Source: Aegilops tauschii subsp. strangulata (Eukaryota; Streptophyta; Magnoliopsida; Poales; Poaceae). From it: 64,000 nucleotides of DNA. This document shows, piece after piece, positions 1-10,590 of the stretch (position 1 is the first letter of the stretch; each line of letters starts with the position of its first letter). The position numbers and the translations under genes were made by a program. Below the pieces are notes generated by a model. That model saw nothing but the letters and a program-made list of their open reading frames with translations. It did not search any database and was not told where the DNA came from. The DNA lies in the NCBI RefSeq assembly GCF_002575655.3, contig NC_053040.3, forward strand, positions 460,150,780-460,214,779. Reading direction: 5' to 3'.

Positions 1-568
1 ATGGCAGATCCAGATATCTTGTGGAGCTCGACCCACTGGGCCATCTGTTCGTTCAGTAACAGCGGACGCTTTGGTGTGCTGAATTGCGACCAGAAAAGCT
101 TCTCTGTTGCATGCCCTTCTTTCGCTTGGAAAAACTGCGCCGCATCGGAGACACTCTTCGGCAAGTCCGAGAATGCGTCTGGAGAACTCCACATTTGATT
201 AAGCAGGGCATATTTCGGATCGCCGAATTTAGTCTGTAATAAGAAAGGCTTACCGGCCGCTATCTCCCCAGCTTGTCGGATCTCCTCCCGAGCCGCTCTG
301 GACTCGGATCGTGCTTCTCTCGCCTCTTGTAAGGCCTTGTCGAGATCGGCAATTTTGGCTTTGTTATCCTTCTCGAGGAATTCGCACCGGACAGTGGCTT
401 CCTTTAGCTCGCACGCCATGGTAGACATTCTCTCCTCGCACTGGCGCCGAGTAGCCTGTTCGGCCTTTAACTCATCAGCTGCCTTCTTGGCAGCCACATT
501 ACTCATCCTGGCTTGCTCCTTGGCTCGGGCAAGTTCAGCCCGAAGGGTCTCAACCGCGGCAGCACTAT

Positions 569-654
569 CTGCAGTTATGCATGTCTCAGTATATAATTCT
601 CAGCTTCGTGCTCATATTATTATACATACATATACTGACCGCCCCAAAACATAC
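569..654 (-). other. Intron in the antisense gene of B (86 bp, phase 1)
   Basis: Minus-strand donor is CAAG|GTATGT at 655/654 and acceptor is CTGCAG|ATAGTG at 569/568. Splicing joins codon base G with AT to give Asp and the frame then stays open for the remaining 568 bases of the window. The retained sequence would break the frame. Confidence 0.65.
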
Positions 655-769
655 CTTGCGCCTCGTCGAGTCGCCTGTTAATAAGCGTGATGTCGTCATC
701 CGCCACATCAAGTTTCTGCTTCAGACCTGCAACCTCTGTAATGTGGGCAGTCGTCATGGATGTAACAGC

Positions 770-922
770 CTGTGTTCCAATTAATTAGATTATTTCCTGG
801 GCATATCTTTTTTGATCCTCTGATTGCCTCCCTTTGGACGCCAACCAGAGTCTCAGGGGCTACTATTTATACACAGGTGCATTTTGCGTGTAGAGCGCAA
901 TTGAGGATATTACATAGCGTAC
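770..922 (-). other. Intron in the antisense gene of B (153 bp, phase 0)
   Basis: Minus-strand donor is CGAG|GTACGC at 923/922 and acceptor is AACACAG|GCTGTT at 770/769. The upstream frame ends in Phe-Glu and resumes with Ala-Val-Thr without a frame change, then runs open to the next donor at 655. Confidence 0.62.
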
Positions 923-1399
923 CTCGAAGCCTCTTAGCAGGCCCGTGTAGGCTTCATTCAATCCGCTCCTCGCGGACAGAATCCTCTCAACTACCGTACC
1001 CATTAAGGTACAATGTTCCTCTGAGACGGGCGCATGTTGCAACATGTCCATCAATGTATCCGGCGCCTCCGGATTCCTGGAAGCGGCTGCAGGAGTACGA
1101 ACTCCCTTCAAAGGGATATGTTTACTCGACCCTAGAATCATCTCCGGCCGTAAGCCGGATAGTCCGGGATCTTTGTTGTTGGTCCCCGTAGGGGCCGCAC
1201 GCCCTGGACCCGGGACGACCGAAGTATCACCTTCGGGCATGGTCTTCATTATCCTTCGCACCATTTGTTGATCGGGAGAGATCCTCCGGGACGACACCTC
1301 AAAGTCGTCCGCCCTATTGGGCGAGGAGGTCAGAGGAGGTGTCTCGCTTTCCATCATCTCCGGAAGAAGATCCCCTAGGAAGAGGACTATTGAGGAAGA

Positions 1400-1488
1400 C
1401 TGCGTGCCGGACGCAAACATATATTCTAGATGTTACCCTTGTAACCGGAAAGGAACGGGATATGTTCAAGACACCCTTGTTCACTTAC
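1400..1488 (-). other. Probable intron in the antisense gene of B (89 bp, frame not kept)
   Basis: Minus-strand donor GC|GTAAGTG at 1489/1488 and acceptor GCACGCAG|TCTTCC at 1400/1399 look canonical. The exons on both sides are long and open, but their phases do not match. Either this copy carries an indel or a nearby site is the true one. Confidence 0.4.
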
Positions 1489-1845
1489 GCTTCGGCTAAA
1501 GGCTTGTCTTTACGGAGGAACTGTGCGACAACGTCACCTTCCGAACCCGAACCGCCTGACAGGGGCATCTTCTCTCGCTTAGGAGCCTTTACCTCCAAAC
1601 CTTCGGAGGCGACCCTTTTCTTACCATGGGGAGAAGGGATGTCAGCTTCTCCTTCATTTTTGTCTTCGGAAGGGGGAGTCCCAATCTCCCCGGACATGGT
1701 GTCTGGTGTACCTTTAGAATGGAGGCCGCCTTTGGCCTTCTTGCTCTCCTCCTTGTCCTCCTTCGCCGGCACTTGATATGGTGCCGGAGCCAGTATCCTT
1801 GTTAACACAGGATCAGCTGAGTCTTCGGGAAGAGGGGCCGAACAC

Positions 1846-3470
1846 TGATGTCTACTACACAACCTTCTTCTTGTAGACGTTGTTGGGCCTCCAAGTGCAG
1901 AGGTTTGTAGGACAGTAGCAAATTTCCCTCAAGTGGATGACCTAAGGTTTATCAATCCGTGGGAGGCGTAGGATGAAGATGGTCTCTCTCAAGCAACCGT
2001 GCAACCAAATAACAAAGAGTCTCTTGTGTCCCCAACACACCCAATACAATGGTAAATTGTATAGGTGCACTAGTTCGGCGAAGAGATGGTGATACAAGTG
2101 CAATATGGATGGTAGATAAAGGTTTTTGTAATATGAAAATATAAAAACAGCAAGGTAACAAGCGATAAAAGTGAGCGTAAACGGTATTGCAATGTGTTGA
2201 AACAAGGCCTAGGGTTCATACTTTCACTAGTGCAAGTTCTCTCAACAATAATAACATAATTGGATCATATAACTATCCCTCAACACGCAACAAAGAGTCA
2301 CCCCAAAGTCGCTAATAGCGGAGAACAAACAAAGAGATTATGGTAGGGTACGAAACCACCTCAAAGTTATTCTTTCTGATCGATCTATTCAAGAGTTCGT
2401 ACTAGAATAACACCTAAAGACACATATCAACCAAAACCCTGATGTCACCTAGATACTCCAATGTCACCTCAAGTATCCGTGAGTATGATCATACGATATG
2501 CATCACACAATCTCAGATTCATCTATTCAACCAACACAAAGTACTTCAAAGAGTGCCCCAAAGTTTCTACCGGAGAGTCAAGACGAAAACGTGTGCCAAC
2601 CCCTATGCATAAGTTCACGAGGTCACGGAACCCGCAAGTTGATCACCAAAACATACATCAAGTGAATCACGTGATATCCCATTGTCACCACAGATATGCA
2701 CATGCAAGACATACATCAAGTGTTCTCAAATCCTTAAATACTCAATCCGATAAGATAACTTCAAAGGGAAAACTCAATCCATTACAAGAGAGTAGAGGGG
2801 GAGAAACATCATAAGATCCAACTATAATAGCAAAGCTCGCGATACATCAAGATCGTACCACCTCAAGAACACGAGAGAGAGAGAGAGAGATCAAACACAT
2901 AGCTACTAGTACATACCCTCAGTGCCGAGGGTGAACTACTCCCTCCTCGTCATGGAGAGCGCCGGGATGATGAAGATGGGCACCGGTGATAGATCCCCCC
3001 TCCGGCAGGGTGCCGGAACAGGGTCCCGATTGGTTTTTGGTGGCTACAGAGGCTTGCGGCGGCGGAACTCCCGATCTATTCTGTTCCCTAATGTTTTTAG
3101 GGTATATGGACATATATAGGCGAAAGAAGTCGGTCAGGGGAGCTACGAGGGGCCCACGAGGGTGGGGGGCGCGCCTCCCTACCTCGTGGCTTCCTCGAAG
3201 CTTCCCTGACGTCTACTCCAAGTCTCGAGGATTGCTTCCGTTCCAAAAATAACTCTCCCGAAGGTTTCATTCCATTTGGACTCTGTTTGATATTCCTTTT
3301 CTTCGAAACACTGAAATAGGCAAGAAAACAACAATTTGGGCTGGGCCTCCGGTTAATAGGTTAGTCCCAAAAATAATATAAAAGTGTTTAGTAAAGCCCA
3401 TAAACATCCAAAACAGATAATATAATAGCATGAATACTTCATAAATTATAGATACGTTGGAGACGTATCA
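1846..3470 (-). repeat. Element C1 3' LTR (left copy)
   Basis: This is 1625 bp from TGATGTCTACTACAC to GACGTATCA. A minus-strand TATA-like run (CATATATAGG on the plus strand) lies at 3111-3120. The polypurine tract abuts at 3471. It matches 6961-8596 almost base for base. Confidence 0.92.
2873..2890. repeat. (GA)9 microsatellite inside the C1 LTR
   Basis: A run of alternating G and A. The C1 right LTR and both C2 LTRs carry shorter runs at the same place, so the length varies among copies. Confidence 0.85.
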
Positions 3471-3484
3471 GCATCCGCAAGGTT
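3471..3484 (-). promoter_or_regulatory. Element C1 polypurine tract (degenerate)
   Basis: On the minus strand this directly precedes the 3' LTR and reads AACCTTGCGGATGC. The family form, seen in D at 38957-38970 and in C2 at 28252-28265, is AAGCTTGGGGATGC. It would prime plus-strand DNA synthesis. Confidence 0.7.
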
Positions 3485-6219
3485 AATTCCTGCTCGTCCT
3501 CGAGTAGGTAAATGATAAAAGAGATAATTTATGAAGTGTGAATGCTAGCAGGTGCACAAGTTTGATCAATGATAATTTCAATCACCTTTTCTAGCACCAT
3601 CATATGTCATAACAGTAGCTCATCTCATAAAACTTTTCATGATCAAGTAACAAACTATTCACATGTTAAAGTATAGATCATTAACTTTCTTGAAAACTAA
3701 AAAACCGTGTTATTAGTCATCAAACAATTACAATTCATCTTATTTTCAGGAAGAGTCTATGTCAGAGCTTTGATTCAGCAAACTCACATACTCAACTATC
3801 ATTTAGTCTTTCACAATTGCTAACACTCACGCGATATTTATGGGTTCAAAGTTTTAATCAGACACAAAGAAAGATAGGGGCTTATAGATTCGCCTCCCAA
3901 CCTTTTACCTCAAGGTAATGTCAACAATAATAGTTCATGATGCCTTACATCCAATTGGATATATATATATATATATATCAGGATCTTTCCAACACAATGT
4001 GCTTGCCAAAGGATAAAATGTAAAAAGGAAAGGTGAAGATCACCATGACTCTTGCATAAGGTATAAGACAAGAATAAAAGATAGGCCCTTCGCAGAGGGA
4101 AGCAGAGGTTGTTATGCGCTTTTATAGTTGAATGCACAAAATATTAATGCGAAAGAACGTCACTTTATATTGCCACTTGTGATAGGGACCTTTATTATGC
4201 AGTCTGTCGCTTTTATTGCTTCCACATCACAAGATCATATAAAGCTTATTTTCTCCACACTAATAGATCATACATATTTAGAGAGCAATTTTTATTGCAT
4301 GCACCGATGACAACTTACTTGAAGGATCTTACTCAATCCATAGGTAGGTATGGTGGACTCTCATGGCAATACTAGTTTAAGGGATGTTTGGAAGCACAAG
4401 TAGTATCTCTACTTGGTGCAAAGAATTGGCTAGCATTAGGGAGAAAGGCAAGCTCAGCATGTTGAATGATCCATGACAATATACTTTATTTCGGATATAA
4501 GAAAACATAACCCATTACGTTATCTTCCTTGTCAAACATCAACCTTTTAGCATGTCATATTTTAATGAGTGCTCACAATTACAAAAGATGTCCAAGATAG
4601 TATATTTATATGTGAAATCTCTCTTCCCTCAATATTCTTTCATGAATTGTTCAAGTGACCAATACAATGTTTGCTAACCTTCAATAATTTTACCACCTCT
4701 ACTTCTTATATGTGAAGTAATTACTCCCCATGGAATAAGCATATGAAACATATATAATTTCAGATTTATTATATTCAATTCATTCAACCATTTACTCATA
4801 GGATATAAGTGAAGCACACGAGTAAATGACAAGCTACTCCAAAAAGATATAAGTGAAGATAAATGAGTAGTTAAATAATTTTGTAACTATGTGAAGACTC
4901 TCTCTCATTTAAGAATTTCAGATCTTGATATTTTATTCAAACAGCAAGCAAAAAAAAAATGACATTCTAAAAATAGCAAACATCACGTGAAGAAGCAAAA
5001 ACTTAGGATCAACCGATACTAACCGATAGTTGTCGAAGAACAAAGGTGGGAAACCAGGGCATCCCCAAGCTTAGACGCTTGAGACTTCTTGAAATATTAT
5101 CTTGGGATGCCTTGGGCATCCCCAAGCTTGAGCTTTCGTGTCTCCTTAATTCCTCTCATATCACGGTCTCCCTAAATCTCAAAGGCTTCATCCACACAAA
5201 ACTCAACAAAGACTCGTGAGATAAGTTGGTATAAACCAATGCAAAAACCTTATCATACTGTACTGTAGCAAATCACTAAAATTATTATTCAACATTGCAT
5301 ACTAAATGCCTCTGCATATTTAATAGTCCTATCCTCAAATAGAATCATTAAACAAGCAAAGATATGCAAACAATGCAAACATAACAGCAATCTGCCTAAA
5401 CAGGACAGTCTGTAAAGAATGCAGCAAGATCCATATTTCCTTAGCTCCAAAAATTATGAAAGAAAATTCCCACTGTAGTAAAATTATCAGAGCTTATTAT
5501 GAAAAAGGTTTCAACATTTTATCACATTCTGACTTTTCTAGGGAATTCTTGCAACAGCGGTAAACTTTTTGTTTTCAAACAGCGACATGTATACTTGCAA
5601 CATAAGCATGGTAAAGGCTATCCTTGACATTTTTATTGAAAATAGAGATCCAAAACATTGTTCTAAATAACAGAAAGAAAATCCTAACAAAATAAATTGA
5701 CGCTCCAAGCAAAACACATATCATGTGGTGAATACAAATATAGCTCCAAGTAAAGTTACCGATGAACGAAGACGAAAGAGGGGATGCCATCCGGGGCATC
5801 CCCAAGCTTAGGCTCTTGGTTGTCCTTGAATATTACCTTGGGGTGCCTTGGGCATGCCCAAGCTTAGGCTCTTGCCACTCCTTATTCCATAGTCCATCGA
5901 ATCTTTACCCAAAACTTGAAAACTTCACAACACAAAACTTAACAGACAACTCATAAGCTCCGTTAGTATAAGAAAATAAATCACCACTTTTGGTACTGTT
6001 GTGAACTCATTCTAAATTCATATTGGTGTAATATCTAATGTATTCCCATTTCTCTATGGTTCATACCCTCCGATACTACTCATAGATTCATCACAATAAG
6101 CAAACAACACATAGAAAACATAATCTGTCAAAAACAGAACAGTCTGTAGTAATCTATATGAAACGCAAACTTATAGGAACAATAATCAACTAGCATAGGA
6201 AGGCAAAACAAGCATAACT
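3485..6219. other. Element C1 non-coding interior
   Basis: No convincing reading frame is present. The stretch 3490-4700 resembles the 3' non-coding part of element A (about 21540-22660) and of C2. An (AT) run lies at 3959-3978. Two copies of a GATATAAGTGAAG motif lie near 4803 and 4845. Polypurine-tract-like GCATCCCCAAGCTT copies lie at 5059-5072, 5116-5129 and 5796-5809, each next to an inverted GGGGATGCC or similar. Compared with C2, about 470 bp are missing near 6150. Confidence 0.7.
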
Positions 6220-6837
6220 TCAAAACTTTAAGCACATAGAGAGGAAACTTGGTATTGTTGCAATTCCTACAAGCATATATTCCTCCCTCATAATAATTTT
6301 CAGTAGCATCATGAATGAATTCAACCATATACCAGCACATAAAGCATTCTTTTCATGATCTACTTGCATAGAATTTTTATTACTCTCCACATAATAAAAT
6401 TTGTTCTCATGAATAGTAGTGGGAGCAAACTCAAGAAAATAACTAGCATGTGAAGCATAATCCAATTGAAAATTAAAATCATGATGACAAGTTTCATGGT
6501 TATCTTTATTCTTTATAGCATACGTGCCATCACAATAATCATCATAAGTAGGAGGCATGCTTTCATCATAATAAATTTGCTCATCAAAACTTGGGGGACT
6601 AAACATATCATCTTCATCAAACATAGCATCCCCAAGCTTGTGGCTTTGCATATCATTAGCATCATGGATATTCAAGGAATTCATACTAACAACATTGCAA
6701 TCATGCTCATCATTCACATATTTTATGCCAAGCATTCTATGTAATTCTTCTTCTAGCACTTGAGCACAATTTTCCTTCCCATCATTTTCATGAAAGACAT
6801 TAAAAAGATGAAGCATATGAGTCACCCTTAATTCCAT
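6220..6837 (-). CDS. Element C1 short accessory protein, function unknown
   Basis: This 205-codon frame starts at the ATG of MELRVTHML, which matches the start of the C2 frame at 33120. It is acidic, rich in Asp, Tyr, Met and His, and contains one KLGDAMFDEDDMF unit followed by PPTYDDY. The C-terminal 50 residues are hydrophobic (MLLKIIMREEYMLVGIA) and nearly identical to C2. The zinc-knuckle region and a second KLGDAM unit present in C2 are missing. No RT, protease or integrase motif is seen. It is probably a deletion derivative of the C2 protein. Whether it is translated is not known. Confidence 0.5.
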   Translation of the reverse strand: MELRVTHMLHLFNVFHENDGKENCAQVLEEELHRMLGIKYVNDEHDCNVVSMNSLNIHDANDMQSHKLGDAMFDEDDMFSPPSFDEQIYYDESMPPTYDDYCDGTYAIKNKDNHETCHHDFNFQLDYASHASYFLEFAPTTIHENKFYYVESNKNSMQVDHEKNALCAGIWLNSFMMLLKIIMREEYMLVGIATIPSFLSMCLKF

Positions 6838-6934
6838 TTTTTGTAGTTTTCTTTTATAGAATAAACTAGTGATAAAACAAGAAACTAAAAGATTCGATTG
6901 CAAGATCTAAAGATATACCTTCAAGCACTCACCT

Positions 6935-6951
6935 CCCCGGCAACGGCGCCA
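6935..6951 (-). promoter_or_regulatory. Element C1 primer binding site, tRNA-Asp type
   Basis: The minus-strand reading is TGGCGCCGTTGCCGGGG, the complement of the 3' end of plant tRNA-Asp with CCA. It lies nine bases inside the 5' LTR (6961-8596) and fixes the element as minus-strand. Confidence 0.88.
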
Positions 6952-6960
6952 GAAACTGCT

Positions 6961-8596
6961 TGATGTCTACTACACAACCTTCTTCTTGTAGACGTTGTTG
7001 GGCCTCCAAGTGCAGAGGTTTGTAGGACAGTAGCAAATTTCCCTCAAGTGGATGACCTAAGGTTTATCAATCCGTGGGAGGTGTAGGATGAAGATGGTCT
7101 CTCTCAAGCAACCCTGCAACCAAATAACAAAGAGTCTCTTGTGTCCTCAACACACCCAATACAATGGTAAATTGTATAGGTGCACTAGTTCGGCGAAGAG
7201 ATGGTGATACAAGTGCAATATGGATGGTAGATAAAGGTTTTTGTAATATGTAAATATAAAACCAGCAAGGTAACAAGCAATAAAAGTGAGCGTAAACGGT
7301 ATTGCAATGCGTTGAAACAAGGCCTAGGGCTCATACTTTCACTAGTGCAAGTTCTCTCAACAATAATAACATAATTGGATCATATAACTATCCCTCAACA
7401 CGCAACAAAGATTCACTCCAAAGTCGCTAATAGCGGAGAACAAACAAAGAGATTATGGTAGGGTACGAAACCACCTCAAAGTTATTCTTTCTGATCGATC
7501 TATTCAAGAGTTCGTACTAGAATAACACCTTACGACACATATCAACCAAAATCCTAATGTCACCTAGATACTCCAATGTCACCTCAAGTATCCGTGGGTA
7601 TGATCATAAGATATGCATCACACAATCTCAGATTCATCTATTCAACCAACACAAAGTACTTCAAAGAGTGCCCCAAAGTTTCTACCGGAGAGTCAAGACG
7701 AAAACGTGTGCCAACCCCTATGCATAAGTTCACGAGGTCACGGAACCCGCAAGTTGATCACCAAAACATACATCAAGTGAATCACGTGATATCCCATTGT
7801 CACCACAGATACACACATGCAAGACATACATCAAGTGTTCTCAAATCCTTAAAGACTCAATCCGATAAGATAACTTCAAAGGGAAAACTCAATCCATTAC
7901 AGGAGAGTAGAGGGGGAGAAACATCATAAGGTCCAACTATAATAGCAAAGCTCGCGATACATCAAGATCGTACCACCTCAAGAACACGAGAGAGAGAGAG
8001 ATCAAACACATAGCTAGGTACATACCCTCAGCCCCGAGGGTGAACTACTCCCTCCTCGTCATGGAGAGCGCCGGGATGATGAAGATGGCCACCGGTGATG
8101 GATCCCCCCTCCGACAGGGTGCCGGAACAGGGTCCCGATTGGTTTTTGGTGGCTACAGAGGCTTGCGGTGGCGGAACTCTCGATCTATTCTGTTCCCTGA
8201 TGTTTTTAGGGTATATGGACATATATAGGTGAAAGAAGTCGGTTAGCGGACTACGAGGGGCCCACGAGGGTGGGGGCGCGCCCAAGGGGGTAGGGCGCGC
8301 CTCCCTGCCTTGTGGCTTCCTCAAAGCTTCCCTGACATCTACTCCAAGTCTCCTGGATTGCTTCTGTTCCAAAAATAACTCTCCCGAAGGTTTCATTCCG
8401 TTTGGACTCCGTTTGATATTCCTTTTCTTCAAAACACTGAACTAGGCAAGAAAATAACAATTTGGGCTGGGCCTCCGGTTAATAGGTTAGTCCCAAAAAT
8501 AATATAAAAGTGTTTAGTAAAGCCCATAAACATCCAAAACAGATAATATAATAGCATGAATACTTCATAAATTATAGATACGTTGGAGACGTATCA
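6961..8596 (-). repeat. Element C1 5' LTR (right copy)
   Basis: This is 1636 bp from TGATGTC to GACGTATCA. It holds a minus-strand TATA-like run at 8220-8229. As the 5' LTR it would carry the promoter. The direct repeat AACAC follows at 8597. Confidence 0.92.
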
Positions 8597-8601
8597 AACA
8601 C

Positions 8602-9578
8602 CTAATTCGTTCCGCCTTCTTTATCCAGCCCTGGTCGAAGATGGTTTTCTCAGTATATTGTTACAGGATATTTAACTAAGCTGTGTTCAGGAGTCGAGTG
8701 CTTACCGAGGTATCCAGATGGTCGCAGTCGAGGCCGATGTCCCCGATGGTATTCGGCCACTGTTTTTGTGCCCCAAAAAATAACTTCCACATTCCTCTGT
8801 GCGTCGTGTCGAAGAAGTGCTGAAGGGTTCGTGGTCCTTCCGGGTTGAACTCCCACATGCAGAGGGGCCGTCGCTGGCACGACAGGACCCGGCGGACTAA
8901 CATTACCTGGATTACGTTGATGAGACAGGTGTCCTTCTCAAGGAGACTCCGGATGCGGCTTTGTAGAGTCTGCACTTTGTTAATTGATCCCCAGTCCAAC
9001 CCCTTATTGATCCACATGATGCGAGCTGTACTCGAGGGCCAGATCGGAACACAGGTGTAGCTGCCCACTTGGTACCACGGGGTTTAGTGATGTAAAACCA
9101 CTCCCCCTGCCATAAGTTGGAGGATTCCGTGAACGAGCCTTTTGGCCATAGAGTATTGGTAAGTTTGCTCACCACGGCACCACCACACTCCGCTTTCTCC
9201 CCCTCGATTACCTTCGGCTTCACATTAAAGGTCTTGAGCCATAAGCCGAAGTGTGGGGGAATGCGGAGTAAGGCCTCGCACATGACGATGAACGTCGAGA
9301 TGTGAAGAAAGGAGTCCGGAGCTAGATCATGAAAAATCTAGCCCATAATAGAACATGAGTCCGTGAACGAAGGGATGGAGAGCGAACCCTAGCCCCCGGG
9401 GGAAGTGAGAGATGAATACGACCCTCTCACCGGATCTGGGAGTAGGAATAACCTACCCTTTAGCAGGGAGCCTGTGGAGGATTTCCGCGGTCAGGTATCT
9501 TGCCGCCGGGAGCTTCGCGATATCCTCCTCTGTGACAGAGGAGGCCACCCATCGGCCTTGAGGGCTGGGTCCGGACAT
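8602..9578 (-). pseudogene. 5' exons of the antisense gene of element B (putative gypsy-type transposon domain)
   Basis: The probable start is the ATG at 9578 (MSGPSPQGRWVASSVTEED). Pieces in different frames then read VIPTPRSGERVVFISHFL, FGLWLKTFNVKPKV, GEWFYITKPRG and INVIQVMLVRRVLSCQRR, in the order expected for the PF04195-type domain. In-frame stops (one soon after LHRLPAKG) and at least two frame changes show decay. A donor-like CACCTCG|GTAAGC lies near 8694. The gene continues beyond C1 at 1845. Family recognition is from memory of conserved text, not a search. Confidence 0.6.
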
Positions 9579-10119
9579 TACTGGGAGGCTCGGAGCAATT
9601 AAGTTGAAACCTGGGTGCTGGAACTCGGGGTTGGAAAGGTCGAGGAAGAGGTAGGCGTAGAGGAGAAAGACGGGTCCGTGCCCCTTTATAAAGACAATGA
9701 ATATCAAACGCCTCCTCATGGGCCTTAAAACTTGCCTATTCCCAAGGAATCATGCCAACGGGACGCTTGGGTTACCCACGCCCGTATTGATGAGAATCCC
9801 GCAATAAGGGGACATGACCTCTTCTTTGACAAGACGTGCCAACGAAACCGCGTCTCAAAACATGGAGCGGCAGGCCAAAAAACTGTTCGAAATAATGACC
9901 GGTGGTGACGTGGTGTCACGCTACAGAAGTTGTCAGTGGATTGGACTCGTGAACTATTATATTATCTATGGTTGTGTGTGGTACTTGTTTTGCAGAGCCG
10001 GACACGTTCTTTGTGTTCGAAGGCTGTTTTGGAGTATTCGGAGAAGGAACCCGCCTTGCAATGCCGAAGACAATCCGCGCGCCGGACACCTCGTCATTGA
10101 AGCCTGGTTCAGGGGCTAC
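9579..10119. other. Element B interior between the antisense gene and the 3' LTR
   Basis: No supported gene. It would include the upstream region of the antisense gene on the minus strand. It ends with TTCAGGGGCTAC at 10108-10119, the likely polypurine tract of B. Confidence 0.55.
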
Positions 10120-10590
10120 TGAGGGAGTCCTGGATTAATGGGTCCTCGGGCATCCGGCCTGTTGGACATGGGCCAGACTGATGGGCCGTGAAGATACAAG
10201 ACAGAAGACTCTCTCCCGTGTCTGGATGGGACTCTGCATGGCGTGGATGGCAAGCTTGGCGTTCGGATATGAAGATTCCTTTCTCTGTAACCGACTTTGT
10301 ACAACCCTAGTCCCCTCCGGTGTCTATATAAACCAGAGGGTTTAGTGCATAGAGGCAATCACAATCATGCAGGCTAGACTTCTAGGGTTTTAGCCATTAC
10401 AATCTTGTGGTAGATCAACTCTTGTAATACTCATATTCATCAAGATCAATCAAGCAGGAAGTAGGGTATTACCTCCATAGAGAGGGCCCGAACCTGGGTA
10501 AACATCGTGTCCCCTGTCTCCTGTTACCATCGACCTTAGACGCACAGTTCGGGACCCCCTACCAGAGATCCACCGGTTTTGACACCGACA
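10120..10590 (+). repeat. Element B 3' LTR
   Basis: This is 471 bp, TGAGGGAGTCC to CACCGACA. A TATA box (CTATATAAA) lies at 10324-10332, about 205 bp in, followed by a leader region. No PBS follows, so it is the 3' copy. The second target duplication cannot be checked because the 5' end is outside the window. Confidence 0.85.
10324..10332 (+). promoter_or_regulatory. TATA box of the element B LTR
   Basis: CTATATAAA sits between a GC-rich upstream part and a leader-like stretch, the usual U3/R arrangement. Confidence 0.6.

Larger units (their letters stand above)
1..1845 (-). pseudogene. 3' exons of the antisense spliced gene of element B (coiled-coil C-terminal part)
   Basis: Read on the minus strand, 568-1 stays open to the window edge and gives an Ala/Glu/Lys/Arg-rich stretch (ETLRAELARAKEQARM onward) with heptad-like spacing that suggests a coiled coil. 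Upstream exons are 769-655 and about 1399-923, the latter containing LMGTVVERILSARSGLNEAY. Introns at 770-922 and 569-654 have GT-AG ends and joining across both keeps the frame. A third, 1400-1488, has good GT and AG ends but joins out of frame. Exon 1845-1489 is Lys/Glu-rich. The protein resembles the putative gypsy-type transposon family (PF04195-like) from memory of its conserved text; no search was run. C1 disrupts it, so it is a pseudogene. Its function in the element life cycle is unknown. Confidence 0.65.
1846..8596 (-). mobile_element. Element C1: complete non-autonomous LTR retrotransposon with TSD AACAC
   Basis: The ends are TGATGTCTACTACAC and GACGTATCA, flanked by AACAC at 1841-1845 and 8597-8601. 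LTRs of 1625 and 1636 bp bracket a 3.5-kb interior. A primer site for tRNA-Asp lies inside the right LTR, which makes the element minus-strand. The only open frame (6220-6837) has no RT, integrase or protease signature, so movement would depend on enzymes supplied elsewhere. In the first 200 bp the LTRs differ at about three sites, so the insertion is moderately young. It belongs to the same family as C2 (26562-34938) and lacks parts of the C2 interior. Confidence 0.93.
1..10590 (+). mobile_element. Element B: 3' portion of a plus-strand LTR retrotransposon (Tat-type Gypsy layout), interrupted by C1
   Basis: The right end is a 471-bp LTR (10120-10590) that starts TGAGGGAGTCC and ends GACACCGACA, preceded by a purine-rich stretch ending AGGGGCTAC, so it is the 3' LTR of a plus-strand element. 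The 5' LTR, gag and pol would lie left of the window. The visible internal part (1-1845 and 8602-10119) codes on the opposite strand for a spliced protein of the putative gypsy-type transposon kind. Extra antisense genes between pol and the 3' LTR are established for Tat-lineage elements such as Grande and RIRE2, which fits this layout. Element C1 cuts it at 1841-1845 with an AACAC duplication. Lineage is inferred, since no RT is visible. Confidence 0.75.
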
